From: Acetilactobacillus jinshanensis
GTDB lineage: Bacteria; Bacillota; Bacilli; Lactobacillales; Lactobacillaceae
DNA: 64,000 bases
Assembly: GCF_004359375.1 (NCBI RefSeq)
Contig: NZ_CP034726.1
Span: 1,302,001 to 1,366,000 of the forward strand
Reading direction: 5' to 3'
The notes under the pieces were generated by a model. The model was not told the DNA's origin. It did not search any database and saw only the letters and a program-made list of their open reading frames with translations. This document shows, one piece after another, positions 1 to 12,228 of this stretch. Numbering within the stretch: position 1 is the stretch's first letter; every line of letters begins with the position of its first letter. Both the position numbers and the translations under genes were made by a program.

Positions 1-204
1 TGCATTTAGATATCGACGAGCACCTTCAGCATATAAAACGCCCATTGCTAATGATGACTTACCAGATCCGGAAACCCCGGTAATGGCAACAAACGCATTC
101 AACGGAATCGAGACGTTGATGTTCTTTAAATTATTAACCTTAGCACCATAAACTTCGATATTATTAGGTATCGTTTCCTTATGTCTAATTGGCAATCGTA
201 TCAT
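1..204 (-). CDS. UvrA-like ABC ATPase, N-terminal fragment
   Basis: The gene runs off the left edge; 68 codons are visible. The fragment reads into a Walker A motif, [11 protein letters not shown], followed by [11 protein letters not shown], which is the pattern at the start of UvrA and of UvrA-like (drug-resistance type) excinuclease ATPases. Classical UvrA normally has FDTIYAEGQRRY here, so [12 protein letters not shown] fits the UvrA paralogue group better, but the fragment is too short to decide. The ATG at 204 sits directly against AAGGG; a TTG nine bases further in (195) has better spacing from that ribosome site and may be the real start. Confidence 0.75.
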   Translation of the reverse strand, partial: MIRLPIRHKETIPNNIEVYGAKVNNLKNINVSIPLNAFVAITGVSGSGKSSLAMGVLYAEGARRYLNA

Positions 205-231
205 CCCTTGTTCACTTTAATTTGGGTAAAC

Positions 232-260
232 AAAAAAGGAACCTCTTAAATGAGATTCCT
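232..260 (-). terminator. Rho-independent terminator of the rRNA-tRNA operon
   Basis: On the minus strand a 9-bp stem (AGGAATCTC with GAGGTTCCT, one G-T pair) is followed by six T. It lies just after the last tRNA gene (Leu-CAA) and before the UvrA-like gene. Confidence 0.85.
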
Positions 261-278
261 TATAACCAAATATTATGA

Positions 279-364
279 TGCCGAAGATGGGGCTCGAACC
301 CATACGGCCCGCAAAGGCCACTGGATTTTGAATCCAACGCGTCTGCCAATTCCGCCACTTCGGC
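279..364 (-). tRNA. tRNA-Leu (CAA)
   Basis: Complete cloverleaf with long variable arm. The anticodon loop TTCAAAA gives anticodon CAA; U33 is normal. Discriminator is A73. CCA is not encoded. It is the last gene of the tRNA array. Confidence 0.95.
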
Positions 365-383
365 AATGGGGTGTATAAAAATA

Positions 384-455
384 AGGCGGTAATCCGATTC
401 GAACGGATGATAAAGGTTTTGCGAACCTCTGCCTTAGCCTCTTGGCTATACCGCC
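384..455 (-). tRNA. tRNA-Cys (GCA) with C33
   Basis: Cloverleaf with U73, as expected for Cys. The 5-bp anticodon stem GAGGT/ACCTT closes the loop TCGCAAA, so the anticodon is GCA but positions 32-33 are UC rather than the usual CU. Base 33 is therefore C. Confidence 0.93.
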
Positions 456-478
456 ATTAGAAATTATTTAAATAAAAG

Positions 479-553
479 GGCCGTGTGTGGGACTCGAACC
501 CACGCGTGCACGGGCCACAACCGTGTGTGTTGACCAACTTCACCAACACAGCC
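479..553 (-). tRNA. tRNA-His (GTG)
   Basis: Anticodon loop TTGTGGC gives GTG. An encoded extra 5' G (G-1) faces C73, the His identity pair. U33 is normal. In many lactobacilli a tRNA-Gln gene lies between His and Cys; none is present here. Confidence 0.93.
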
Positions 554-562
554 ATAAACAAG

Positions 563-634
563 CACGGATAGCTGGACTCGAACCAGCATCGATGGTTTTG
601 GGGACCATAATCCTACCAATTGGAAGATATCCGT
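563..634 (-). tRNA. tRNA-Trp (CCA) with C33
   Basis: Cloverleaf with G73. Stem ATGGT/ACCAT closes the loop CCCCAAA: anticodon CCA at 34-36, with C instead of U at position 33. Confidence 0.92.
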
Positions 635-641
635 ATATTAG

Positions 642-726
642 TGGACGGGATAGGATTTGAACCTATGAACTCGTAAGAGAGCGGATTTACGGTCCGCCGC
701 GTTTAACCAGACTTCGCTACCCGTCC
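642..726 (-). tRNA. tRNA-Tyr (GTA) with C33
   Basis: Type II tRNA with long variable arm and A73. Stem GCGGA/TCCGC closes the loop CCGTAAA: anticodon GTA, base 33 is C. The U33-G34-U35 motif used by tRNA-guanine transglycosylase is thus broken. Confidence 0.93.
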
Positions 727-731
727 ATAAA

Positions 732-804
732 TGGCTCGGGACGGAATCGAACCGCCGACACAACGGGCTTCAACCGTTTGCTCTACCGACTGAGCTACCA
801 AGCC
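732..804 (-). tRNA. tRNA-Phe (GAA), copy 1
   Basis: Anticodon loop TTGAAGC gives GAA. The T-loop is the normal TTCGATT. The acceptor stem has a U-G pair at position 5 that copy 2 (1272-1344) lacks. Confidence 0.95.
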
Positions 805-837
805 ATATCATGTTAGATATAATATCAAATTGTCTAA

Positions 838-912
838 CGGTTCGTACCGGACTCGAACCGGTGACCTCTTGCGTGACAGGCAAGCGTCCTAAACCAAGTA
901 GACCAACGAACC
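838..912 (-). tRNA. tRNA-Asp (GTC), copy 1
   Basis: Anticodon loop CTGTCAC gives GTC; G73 as expected for Asp. Identical in sequence to copy 2 at 1350-1424. Confidence 0.95.
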
Positions 913-917
913 ATTAA

Positions 918-990
918 TGACCCGTACAGGATTCGGACCTGTGTTACTGCCGTGAAAGGGCAGTGTCTTAAACCACTTGACTAACGGGTC
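918..990 (-). tRNA. tRNA-Glu (TTC) with C55
   Basis: Anticodon loop CTTTCAC gives TTC. The T-loop reads TCCGAAT, so position 55, the pseudouridine site in almost all tRNAs, is C. Confidence 0.94.
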
Positions 991-998
991 ATAAGAAG

Positions 999-1086
999 TG
1001 GAGAGTGAGGGATTCGAACCCTCGCGCCAAATTGATGACCTACGCCCTTAGCAGGGGTGCCTCTTCAGCCACTTGAGTAACTCTCC
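999..1086 (-). tRNA. tRNA-Ser (GCT)
   Basis: Type II tRNA with long variable arm. Anticodon loop CTGCTAA gives GCT. By my folding the discriminator base is A, whereas bacterial Ser tRNAs usually have G73. Confidence 0.93.
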
Positions 1087-1090
1087 ATAA

Positions 1091-1164
<74 letters not shown>

Positions 1165-1178
1165 AAGTTTTATTATAA

Positions 1179-1249
1179 AGCGGGTAACCAGAATCGAACT
1201 GGCAACATCAGCTTGGAAGGCTGAGGTTTTACCATTAAACTATACCCGC
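1179..1249 (-). tRNA. tRNA-Gly (TCC)
   Basis: Anticodon loop CTTCCAA gives TCC; U73 as in other Firmicute Gly tRNAs. Confidence 0.95.
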
Positions 1250-1271
1250 ATTTATATCTTTTGTCAATTAG

Positions 1272-1344
1272 TGGCTCGGGACGGAATCGGACCGCCGACA
1301 CAACGGGCTTCAACCGTTTGCTCTACCGACTGAGCTACCGAGCC
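1272..1344 (-). tRNA. tRNA-Phe (GAA), copy 2, with C55
   Basis: Differs from copy 1 at two bases: a perfect acceptor stem (C5-G68) and a T-loop TCCGATT with C at position 55. Anticodon loop TTGAAGC is unchanged. Confidence 0.94.
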
Positions 1345-1349
1345 AAGTA

Positions 1350-1424
1350 CGGTTCGTACCGGACTCGAACCGGTGACCTCTTGCGTGACAGGCAAGCGTC
1401 CTAAACCAAGTAGACCAACGAACC
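1350..1424 (-). tRNA. tRNA-Asp (GTC), copy 2
   Basis: Same sequence as the gene at 838-912. The Asp-Phe gene pair occurs twice in the array, separated by Gly, Ile, Ser and Glu genes. Confidence 0.95.
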
Positions 1425-1440
1425 ATAGTTAAACATATAA

Positions 1441-1514
<74 letters not shown>

Positions 1515-1520
1515 ATAATA

Positions 1521-1609
1521 AGGTGGATGGGGGATTCGAACCCCCGCGCGGATACAGTCCGCCTAACGGTTTTCAGAACCGTCCTCTTCAGCCACTTGAG
1601 TAATCCACC
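1521..1609 (-). tRNA. tRNA-Ser (TGA) with C33
   Basis: Type II tRNA. Stem ACGGT/ACCGT closes loop TCTGAAA: anticodon TGA with U32-C33 instead of C32-U33. The base after the 7-bp acceptor stem is U, not the G73 usual for Ser. Confidence 0.92.
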
Positions 1610-1641
1610 AAAATTGCTAAAGAGCTTACGTACTCCAGGAA

Positions 1642-1715
1642 TGGACCTTGTAGGACTCGAACCCACGACAAGACGATTATGGGTCGTCCGCTCTAACCAA
1701 CTGAGCTAAAGGTCC
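1642..1715 (-). tRNA. tRNA-Ile2 (CAT, lysidine type) with C33
   Basis: The body (acceptor GGACCTT, D-arm AGCTCAGTTGGTTAGAGC) matches the AUA-reading tRNA-Ile2 of Bacillus rather than either Met tRNA, so C34 should be modified to lysidine by TilS. Loop CCCATAA has C at position 33. Confidence 0.87.
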
Positions 1716-1724
1716 AAAACCTTA

Positions 1725-1798
1725 TCGCGGCGGAGGGGATCGAACCCACGACCTCCCGGGTATGAACCGGACGCTCTAGCCAGCTGAGCTACACCGCG
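1725..1798 (-). tRNA. Elongator tRNA-Met (CAT)
   Basis: Loop TTCATAC on stem TCCGG/CCGGG; D-arm as in elongator Met of Bacilli. The T-stem GTGGG/CCCTC has a U-U mismatch at pair 50-64. Confidence 0.9.
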
Positions 1799-1832
1799 AA
1801 AATGTTTAATTAGTTGATACAATAAGTATCAA

Positions 1833-1906
1833 TCGGGAAGACAAGATTCGAACTTGCGACCTCCTGGTCCCAAACCAGGCGCTCTACCAAGCTGAGCTAC
1901 TTCCCG
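1833..1906 (-). tRNA. tRNA-Pro (TGG)
   Basis: Anticodon loop TTTGGGA gives TGG; canonical cloverleaf, A73. Confidence 0.95.
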
Positions 1907-1915
1907 AAGAATATA

Positions 1916-1989
1916 TGCACCATATAGGGCTCGAACCTATAACCTCTTGATTCGTAATCAAGCGCTCTATCCAGTTGCGCTAATGGTGC
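1916..1989 (-). tRNA. tRNA-Arg (ACG)
   Basis: Anticodon loop TTACGAA gives ACG, where A34 is normally deaminated to inosine by TadA. Confidence 0.95.
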
Positions 1990-1995
1990 ATAACA

Positions 1996-2081
1996 TGCCG
2001 AGGATCGGGCTCGAACCGATATGGACAAAAATGTCCGCGGGATTTTAAATCCCGTGCGTCTGCCAATTCCGCCACCCCGGC
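1996..2081 (-). tRNA. tRNA-Leu (TAA)
   Basis: Type II tRNA with long variable arm; loop TTTAAAA gives TAA; U33 normal. Confidence 0.95.
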
Positions 2082-2108
2082 AAGGTAGCTAAATAAATAT
2101 TTAACTAA

Positions 2109-2180
2109 AGCGGAAGACGAGATTCGAACTCGCGACCCCCACCATGGCAAGGTGATGTTCTACCACTGAACTACTTCCGC
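2109..2180 (-). tRNA. tRNA-Gly (GCC)
   Basis: Loop TTGCCAT gives GCC; U73. Confidence 0.95.
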
Positions 2181-2188
2181 AAAAATAA

Positions 2189-2261
2189 TGCCGACTGAAG
2201 GATTCGGACCTTCGACCCTCTGTTTACAAAACAGATGCTCTGCCAACTGAGCTAAGTCGGC
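2189..2261 (-). tRNA. tRNA-Thr (TGT) with C55
   Basis: Loop TTTGTAA gives TGT. T-stem GAAGG/CCTTC closes TCCGAAT, so position 55 is C rather than U. Confidence 0.94.
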
Positions 2262-2285
2262 ATCATAAATAATATACGACTGGTA

Positions 2286-2358
2286 TGAGCCGTAAGGGAT
2301 TTGAACCCTTGACCCTCTGATTAAAAGTCAGATGCTCTACCAGCTGAGCTAACGGCTC
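2286..2358 (-). tRNA. tRNA-Lys (TTT)
   Basis: Loop CTTTTAA gives TTT; canonical cloverleaf, A73. Confidence 0.95.
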
Positions 2359-2367
2359 ATATTAAAA

Positions 2368-2440
2368 TGGAGGATATCGGGCTCGAACCAATGACCTCCT
2401 GCTTGTAAGGCAGATGCTCTCCCAACTGAGCTAATCCTCC
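2368..2440 (-). tRNA. tRNA-Val (TAC)
   Basis: Loop CTTACAA gives TAC. It is the first tRNA after 5S, the usual place of tRNA-Val in Firmicute rRNA operons. Confidence 0.95.
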
Positions 2441-2446
2441 AGGATT

Positions 2447-2563
2447 GCGTGGCAACGGCCTATCCTCGCAGAGGGCGATCCCTCAACTACTTTCGGCGCG
2501 CGGAAGCTTAACTTCTGTGTTCGGCATGGGAACAGGTGTATCCTTCCGGCTATCGCCACCACA
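2447..2563 (-). rRNA. rrf: 5S ribosomal RNA
   Basis: About 117 nt, starting TGTGGTGGCGATAGC and containing the conserved CCCATGCCGAACACAGAAG segment. It lies between 23S and tRNA-Val. Confidence 0.95.
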
Positions 2564-2588
2564 CTATATTTTCAAGAGAACTTCGTTC

Positions 2589-2609
2589 TCTCAAAACTGG
2601 CTAATATTC
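2589..2609 (-). other. 3' arm of the 23S rRNA processing stalk
   Basis: Reads AATATTAGCCAGTTTTGAGAG on the transcript, 30-50 bases after the 23S end. It can pair with the matching segment upstream of 23S (5684-5701), forming the long helix cut by RNase III or a similar enzyme. The pairing is inferred by eye. Confidence 0.6.
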
Positions 2610-2635
2610 ATACTTCTCCGAGGATACCTTTTTGG

Positions 2636-7362
<4,727 letters not shown>

Positions 7363-7570
7363 TAAAAATAACATAAGAACTTAATTACAAGCTCTTAAGA
7401 TTAAATTACTAGTTTAGTTGTACGAACGAATTTATTAAAAACGCACGTAAAGTTAAAAATCTCATTATAAAATAACGAGACCACTTGCACTTGTGATGTC
7501 AAAATCTTGTTCAGTTTTCAAAGACCTACAATTGCTAACCACATGAGCTCTCGCTCACGTGACAATTATT
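7363..7570 (-). other. rRNA operon leader
   Basis: Transcribed leader between the downstream promoter and 16S. It contains the 5' arm of the 16S processing stalk (7501-7521, reading GAAAACTGAACAAGATTTT). No protein gene is visible. Confidence 0.6.
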
Positions 7571-7599
7571 AATATATCACTCCCGTGAAATATTGTCAA
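7571..7599 (-). promoter_or_regulatory. rRNA promoter, proximal (sigma-A)
   Basis: TTGACA (7594-7599) and TATATT (7571-7576) with a 17-bp spacer, reading toward 16S. Confidence 0.85.
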
Positions 7600-7678
7600 G
7601 CAGCATTTTAAATCTTTTAATTAAGATCAATAATTAATTAAGATAACTACTCGTTGCTCTCACGCGACGACAATTAAT

Positions 7679-7707
7679 ACTTTACTCGTTTCCCATATTA
7701 CTGTCAA
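7679..7707 (-). promoter_or_regulatory. rRNA promoter, distal (sigma-A)
   Basis: TTGACA (7702-7707) and TAAAGT (7679-7684), 17-bp spacer, about 108 bp upstream of the proximal promoter. Tandem promoters are usual for rRNA operons. Confidence 0.7.
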
Positions 7708-7732
7708 TGGGTTATTAAAATATATTTCACTT

Positions 7733-8350
7733 TTATTTTGAATAATGGATTATCAAGGTTGAAATCAACGTTAAACACGCGATAAAGCCGATTAAGCACC
7801 ACGCAAAATAACCTGTAGGTAATACCTTAATAACCGGGTCCAAACGAACACTGAAGACCCAATCTCGGTTTCTAAACATCACCTGATGGAATTTAATAAA
7901 GAAATTCTGAAAATTAACAAGAGCAATACTCATTATTACTAATATAAACGTTAGAAAGATCTTGAATGGATTTATTAATTTCCATAGAAGATCTTTCTTG
8001 ATTAACTGCTTAATAAGCATATGGCTAACGACACCAAGAACAATCAAACATAGGTTGTTAGCCATAATTAAATGACGAACATCCCTAAAATGAGCAAGCC
8101 CCTTCTGAGAACTTCGAAAGAATTCTAAATTCAAGTGAGAATCCCACGGAACCTGTAAATATCTCAACATAAAAAAATAGCACTTCATCAACGAAGCACT
8201 ACTCAATCCTGAAATTTGTCTTAGATGAAAATGCTGAATTGCAATCCAATAAAACAAACCAGATACATTAATCGTTAAAAATACTGACAATAAAATTACG
8301 AAAATAATGATAGTCAATATCTTCACGTTATCTTTTAATCGGTAAATCAT
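7733..8350 (-). CDS. DUF1461 / TIGR01906 integral membrane protein
   Basis: A 205-residue membrane protein with four hydrophobic segments (about residues 10-32, 95-113, 127-147 and 180-203). The FHQVMF segment near residue 154 and the following DPVIKVLP match the family signature (FHxxxF ... D.VI..LP). The function of this family is unknown. It is the last gene of a three-gene unit with the HAD phosphatase (6-bp gap) and YutD, an arrangement common in lactobacilli. Translation of this gene is probably coupled to the HAD gene, since the ribosome site is weak. Confidence 0.8.
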   Translation of the reverse strand: MIYRLKDNVKILTIIIFVILLSVFLTINVSGLFYWIAIQHFHLRQISGLSSASLMKCYFFMLRYLQVPWDSHLNLEFFRSSQKGLAHFRDVRHLIMANNLCLIVLGVVSHMLIKQLIKKDLLWKLINPFKIFLTFILVIMSIALVNFQNFFIKFHQVMFRNRDWVFSVRLDPVIKVLPTGYFAWCLIGFIACLTLISTLIIHYSK

Positions 8351-8356
8351 TTTACA

Positions 8357-9136
8357 TTAAAGCTTCCACTGATCTAACGATTTAATCTGATAAGTGGGCT
8401 TAATCTTCTTAGTGGCAATTTGCTGTGGCGTGGAAACTCCGGTATACACTAATAACGAATCCATTCCAAAATTAATTGCCGCAGAAATATCGGTCATGTA
8501 GTTATCACCAACCATGACAACTTGATCTTTCTTCAAGCCAATTAATTTTAAGGCATTTCGTAAAATAATGGTCTTCGGTTTACCAATCACAATGGGTTGA
8601 GTTTGGGTGGCATATCTAACCATGTCGACTAAGGCTCCAGCACCAGGTAACATCCCTTTTTCATTTGGAATATTAGTATCGATATTAGTCCCGATAAATG
8701 TAGCGCCATGCTGAATCGCCAATGTCGCAATCGCAAAATCTTTATAAGTTGCCTGGTCATCTAAAGCAACCGTAACGAACTTCGGGTGATGCGGTGTAAT
8801 TACAAAGCCTTTTTGCATTAAAGCTTGTTTTAAGCCCTTTTCACCAACGACAAAGACCGTTCGATTCTCTTTACCGGGATCCGCAATATCATCTAAATAA
8901 TCTGCTGTTGCCAAACCAGCGGTATATACATTTTCGGGCTTAACATGAATATCATGATTATCAGATAGATTGCGGACCACATCAACCGGCATTTTGGTCG
9001 TATTATTAGTCACAAACAAAAACGGGATCTTCTTAGCCTGCAAACGTTCAATGAATCGTCGCGCTGCAGGAATTCGATGTTTCCCTCGATAAACAGTACC
9101 ATCTAAATCAATAAAGTAGCCTTTATATTTAGGCAT
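8357..9136 (-). CDS. HAD-superfamily phosphatase, TIGR01457 / NagD type
   Basis: A 259-residue haloacid dehalogenase-like hydrolase. Motif I is DLDGTVYRG (residues 11-19, with nucleophile and acid/base Asp), motif II the VTNNTT segment near residue 43, a Lys in IGKPK near residue 188, and motif IV GDNYMTDI near 215. The large C2 cap places it with NagD, YutF and AraL sugar-phosphate or nucleotide phosphatases. The substrate cannot be read from sequence. The start has a good ribosome site, GAGAGGAA. Confidence 0.9.
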   Translation of the reverse strand: MPKYKGYFIDLDGTVYRGKHRIPAARRFIERLQAKKIPFLFVTNNTTKMPVDVVRNLSDNHDIHVKPENVYTAGLATADYLDDIADPGKENRTVFVVGEKGLKQALMQKGFVITPHHPKFVTVALDDQATYKDFAIATLAIQHGATFIGTNIDTNIPNEKGMLPGAGALVDMVRYATQTQPIVIGKPKTIILRNALKLIGLKKDQVVMVGDNYMTDISAAINFGMDSLLVYTGVSTPQQIATKKIKPTYQIKSLDQWKL

Positions 9137-9151
9137 AAGGTTCTTCCTCTC

Positions 9152-9631
9152 TTAATGACGTTTAGCAATTCGAAATTGCTTATGTGGATTTCGTTTAAAC
9201 GATTTATGTTGACGGTTAGACGGACGATGATGAAATGACCGTCGTTTAAAATGACGTTTATGACTTCGCTTGGTGACATCAGCGTTCTTTAAAATAAAGT
9301 ATGATACGCCAAAATTGCAATATTCCATCAAGAAATCCTGTAAATAAGAAATTTTTAAATCGTCAGCGACGTGACAATTATCATCATAAAAGCCTGTCAA
9401 TCTCAGTTGGTCGTAACTCCAATCACCTAAGATATAGCCATAATTGCTATAAACGGGATTGTATCTATATTTAAAGGCATCCAAATCAAAAGTATGATGA
9501 TTATCGACAATCAAATCATATGGATGTCCATTAATTAATAATTTATCTTTAGAAACCTGTTTAATATCAGCTAAAGGAGCTCGATGAGCACGAGCTTGTT
9601 GAACCAGGTCATCAACCTGTTTTCGATCCAT
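9152..9631 (-). CDS. YutD family protein (DUF1027)
   Basis: A 159-residue protein. The N-terminal two thirds, including FDLDAFKYRYNPVYSNYGYI and YILGDWSYDQLRLTGFY, match the YutD family found next to the HAD/TIGR01906 pair in lactobacilli. The last 40 residues are a highly basic, His/Arg/Lys-rich tail without predicted structure, suggestive of RNA or ribosome contact, though that is inference. The ribosome site AAGGAG lies 8 bases before the ATG. Family function is unknown. Confidence 0.82.
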   Translation of the reverse strand: MDRKQVDDLVQQARAHRAPLADIKQVSKDKLLINGHPYDLIVDNHHTFDLDAFKYRYNPVYSNYGYILGDWSYDQLRLTGFYDDNCHVADDLKISYLQDFLMEYCNFGVSYFILKNADVTKRSHKRHFKRRSFHHRPSNRQHKSFKRNPHKQFRIAKRH

Positions 9632-9658
9632 AGCAGTCGCTCCTTAAAATCTATCGTT

Positions 9659-9664
9659 ATTATA
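9659..9664 (-). promoter_or_regulatory. Candidate -10 box of the yutD operon
   Basis: TATAAT on the minus strand 28 bp before the yutD start, in the short gap after the permease gene. No good -35 hexamer is seen, so this is tentative. Confidence 0.4.
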
Positions 9665-9670
9665 TAAGAA

Positions 9671-11047
9671 TTAATCTCTGTCGGTTCGACTATAAATTGA
9701 ATAGCCCCAGTACATTAAAATCAGCCAGATAACTGACCCGACTAAAGCGATGAATGTCTCAGGTTTAAACATCAAGATCACCATTACAAATGCTAAAAAG
9801 GCTAATGCTAAATAATCACTGACTGGATAACCGGGCATTTTAAATTCTAGTTTACTGGTTAGATGTTTCTTAGCAACTTTTCGACGATATTGTAAATGGG
9901 TAAGGACAATCATTCCCCAAATATACAGGAAACACGTCGTGGATACACTTGAAATAAATGAGAATACACCACTTGGTGTCATCAAATTCAATAGTACCGA
10001 AATCGCAATAATCAACGTTGAAAAGCCAATTGCATAGGTCGGAACATGATGTTTCTTAGATACGGAACTAAGTTTTCGGCCAAATTTAGAATGGTGATTA
10101 TAACATAATGAGAACACCATTCGTCCCGTAGTAAAAATAGCACTATTACATGAAGATAACGCGGCAGTTAAAACGACAAAGTTAATAATGGATGCCGCAA
10201 ATTTAATCCCGACGTTAGCAAATACCTGAACAAATGGACTAGACGATGCTGACACATCAATCCAAGGATATATGCACATTAAGGCCAGTAATGAGCCAAC
10301 GTAGAATAACAGAATTCGAGTTGGAACACTATTGATGCATTTAGGAATTTCACGTTGCGGGCTTTTGGTCTCGGCAGCGGTCATACCAATCATTTCAATG
10401 CCGACAAAACTAAATACGACCATTTGAAACGACAGTAAAAAGCCCTTCAAGCCGTGTGAAAAAAAACCGTAATTAACTAAATTAGACAAACTTACAAAAC
10501 CAACGTGGGTTCGATAATGAACCATCACCATAATAATTCCGGTTAAGATTAACATGATAATGGCAAAAATCTTAATTAACGCAAACCAGAATTCAGTTTC
10601 ACCAAATACCGACACGTTCTTAGAATTCAAGATGAACAAGATTATTAAAACAATTAATCCCGTCACCCATTGTGGCAGATGGGGAAACCAGAACTTCATA
10701 TACATCCCAGCAGCCGTTATCTCAGCCATCGCAATGGTGATCCAACATATCCAATATGTCCAACCAACAACAAAGCCGTTTCTTCGACCTAAATATTTAG
10801 TAATAAAATCAATATATGAACGGCAATTAGGATTTGAAATTAATAATTCACCTAATGCCCTCATAATCAAGAAGCACACTAGCCCGGCAATTAAATACGC
10901 AAATATAATTGCAGGCCCTGCTAATTTAATCGATTGACCGGCACCTAAAAACAGACCGGTACCAATCGCTCCACCTAGCGCAATTAACTGAACATGCCTA
11001 GGCTTCAGGCCATGCGCTAATTGATTATCGTGTTCACCGTTTTTCAT
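9671..11047 (-). CDS. Amino acid permease, APC superfamily (AAT family)
   Basis: A 458-residue, about 12-helix transporter that should import an amino acid by proton symport. The first helix holds the family signature GGAIGTGLFLGAG (residues 25-37); helix 6 carries FSFVGIEMIGMTAAE, also conserved. N-terminal sequence resembles CycA/AnsP/LysP-type permeases, but substrate cannot be assigned. It sits alone, with its own promoter upstream and the YutD unit downstream. In many lactobacilli ackA follows the ytxK-like gene at this place; here the permease does. Confidence 0.88.
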   Translation of the reverse strand: MKNGEHDNQLAHGLKPRHVQLIALGGAIGTGLFLGAGQSIKLAGPAIIFAYLIAGLVCFLIMRALGELLISNPNCRSYIDFITKYLGRRNGFVVGWTYWICWITIAMAEITAAGMYMKFWFPHLPQWVTGLIVLIILFILNSKNVSVFGETEFWFALIKIFAIIMLILTGIIMVMVHYRTHVGFVSLSNLVNYGFFSHGLKGFLLSFQMVVFSFVGIEMIGMTAAETKSPQREIPKCINSVPTRILLFYVGSLLALMCIYPWIDVSASSSPFVQVFANVGIKFAASIINFVVLTAALSSCNSAIFTTGRMVFSLCYNHHSKFGRKLSSVSKKHHVPTYAIGFSTLIIAISVLLNLMTPSGVFSFISSVSTTCFLYIWGMIVLTHLQYRRKVAKKHLTSKLEFKMPGYPVSDYLALAFLAFVMVILMFKPETFIALVGSVIWLILMYWGYSIYSRTDRD

Positions 11048-11069
11048 TTATTATCCACCCTTTAACAAC

Positions 11070-11098
11070 AGTATACACGCAATCACTAACCATCAGAA
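11070..11098 (-). promoter_or_regulatory. Candidate promoter of the amino acid permease
   Basis: TTCTGA (11093-11098) and TATACT (11070-11075), 17-bp spacer, 22 bp ahead of the permease start. The -35 is weak. Confidence 0.45.
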
Positions 11099-11149
11099 TG
11101 TAAAAATTAATAAAAAAGATGGTAATTAGCCAGCTATATAATATTCAAA

Positions 11150-12166
11150 TTAATTATTTAATAAGTCATGTTCTTCCCATTCAACGATCTCAGCAATAAA
11201 TTTCTGAAATTCACCAGGCTTTTTAAACGATGGGAATTCACCAATCATAACTCGTTTGGCTTGCTTAGCGTTACCACCACGACGTTGTAACAACAGAATA
11301 GCTTTTTGAGCTTGCTTATTAGCAAACAATTCCGGTGGTAAATTAAGCATCCCCTGTAGATACACATCGGTTTCCATCCACTTTAAAAGCGACTTAGCCT
11401 GTGGAGTATCAAATAATGTTGACGGTACCAGGAATTCACCAAAGCCACCTGGCTTCACGTGATTCATAGCTTGTTCAATCAACAGATGATGAGCATATGA
11501 ATGGCCATTGGTGGCTCTAGTTTGATATTTACTGGTATTATTATCCAATGGATAATAACCGATCGGTAAATCAGAGATCGCCAAATCATTATCTTTGGGC
11601 CCAAAATCCATAACAGAATCCTGATGAATTAAATTAACGTTTAATCCCTGCATCTGGGCACTTACACGAGAAATTGCCAGTAACGTATCATCGACATCAA
11701 TTCCCGTTGCTGAAATTTTGCAATGGATTGACTGTTTTAATTGATGCATAACGGCAAATAAAAGATTACCCGTACCAACGGTTAAATCCAAAAGATTTAA
11801 GTGCTGATGTTTTTCGACGATTCGAATCATGATATAGCCCATAATAAAGGCAATTACATCAGGTGTAACTTGGTGATTAGCCTGGATCTTATCTTCACGA
11901 ATCGCTTTAATCATCGTCAATTGAATTCCGCGTCGAATCACTTCAGCAGGTAACTGACGATAATTCAGGGATTTATATAATGCCGTTAACTTTTTTACGT
12001 CTTCAGCATTTGGACGACCGTTCTTTACTTCAACCTGGTCGTTATTTAAAATATTCCGACCGGTTTGAACAAAACCATCCAGATAGGATAAATTCATCGT
12101 TTTTTCTAATAGTTTACTTGATCGATCTAAAACGTCATATAGCTTTTCTACATTAGTCTTAGGCAG
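11150..12166 (-). CDS. YtxK-like class I SAM-dependent methyltransferase
   Basis: The protein has the SAM-binding motif DLTVGTGNLL and the SDLPIGYYP motif of the YtxK group, which is related to TaqI-like N6-adenine DNA methylases. The target is unknown. From the first ATG (12097) the protein is 315 residues, but the same frame is open for 25 more codons and encodes VEKLYDVLDRSSKLLEKT, which matches the usual YtxK N-terminus. A stop lies just before this, so the start must be ATT (12172) or CTG (12166). GGGAGG (12176-12181) is spaced 9 bases from CTG and 3 from ATT, so I chose CTG. It follows comGG, as in other Bacilli. Confidence 0.85.
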   Translation of the reverse strand: MPKTNVEKLYDVLDRSSKLLEKTMNLSYLDGFVQTGRNILNNDQVEVKNGRPNAEDVKKLTALYKSLNYRQLPAEVIRRGIQLTMIKAIREDKIQANHQVTPDVIAFIMGYIMIRIVEKHQHLNLLDLTVGTGNLLFAVMHQLKQSIHCKISATGIDVDDTLLAISRVSAQMQGLNVNLIHQDSVMDFGPKDNDLAISDLPIGYYPLDNNTSKYQTRATNGHSYAHHLLIEQAMNHVKPGGFGEFLVPSTLFDTPQAKSLLKWMETDVYLQGMLNLPPELFANKQAQKAILLLQRRGGNAKQAKRVMIGEFPSFKKPGEFQKFIAEIVEWEEHDLLNN

Positions 12167-12228
12167 TGTAATCTACCTCCCTAATAAAAGTTTCAATTAA
12201 CATTTTAGCACACTCATCTAAGGTGAAA

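Noticed and set aside
805-837. Possible internal promoter in the tRNA array (TATTAT in an AT-rich gap)
   Set aside because: No matching -35 at proper spacing; the sequence is a short inverted repeat typical of a processing spacer.
10554-10937. 127-codon plus-strand frame opposite the amino acid permease
   Set aside because: It is antisense to conserved membrane helices of the permease, has no family match I can see and no promoter.
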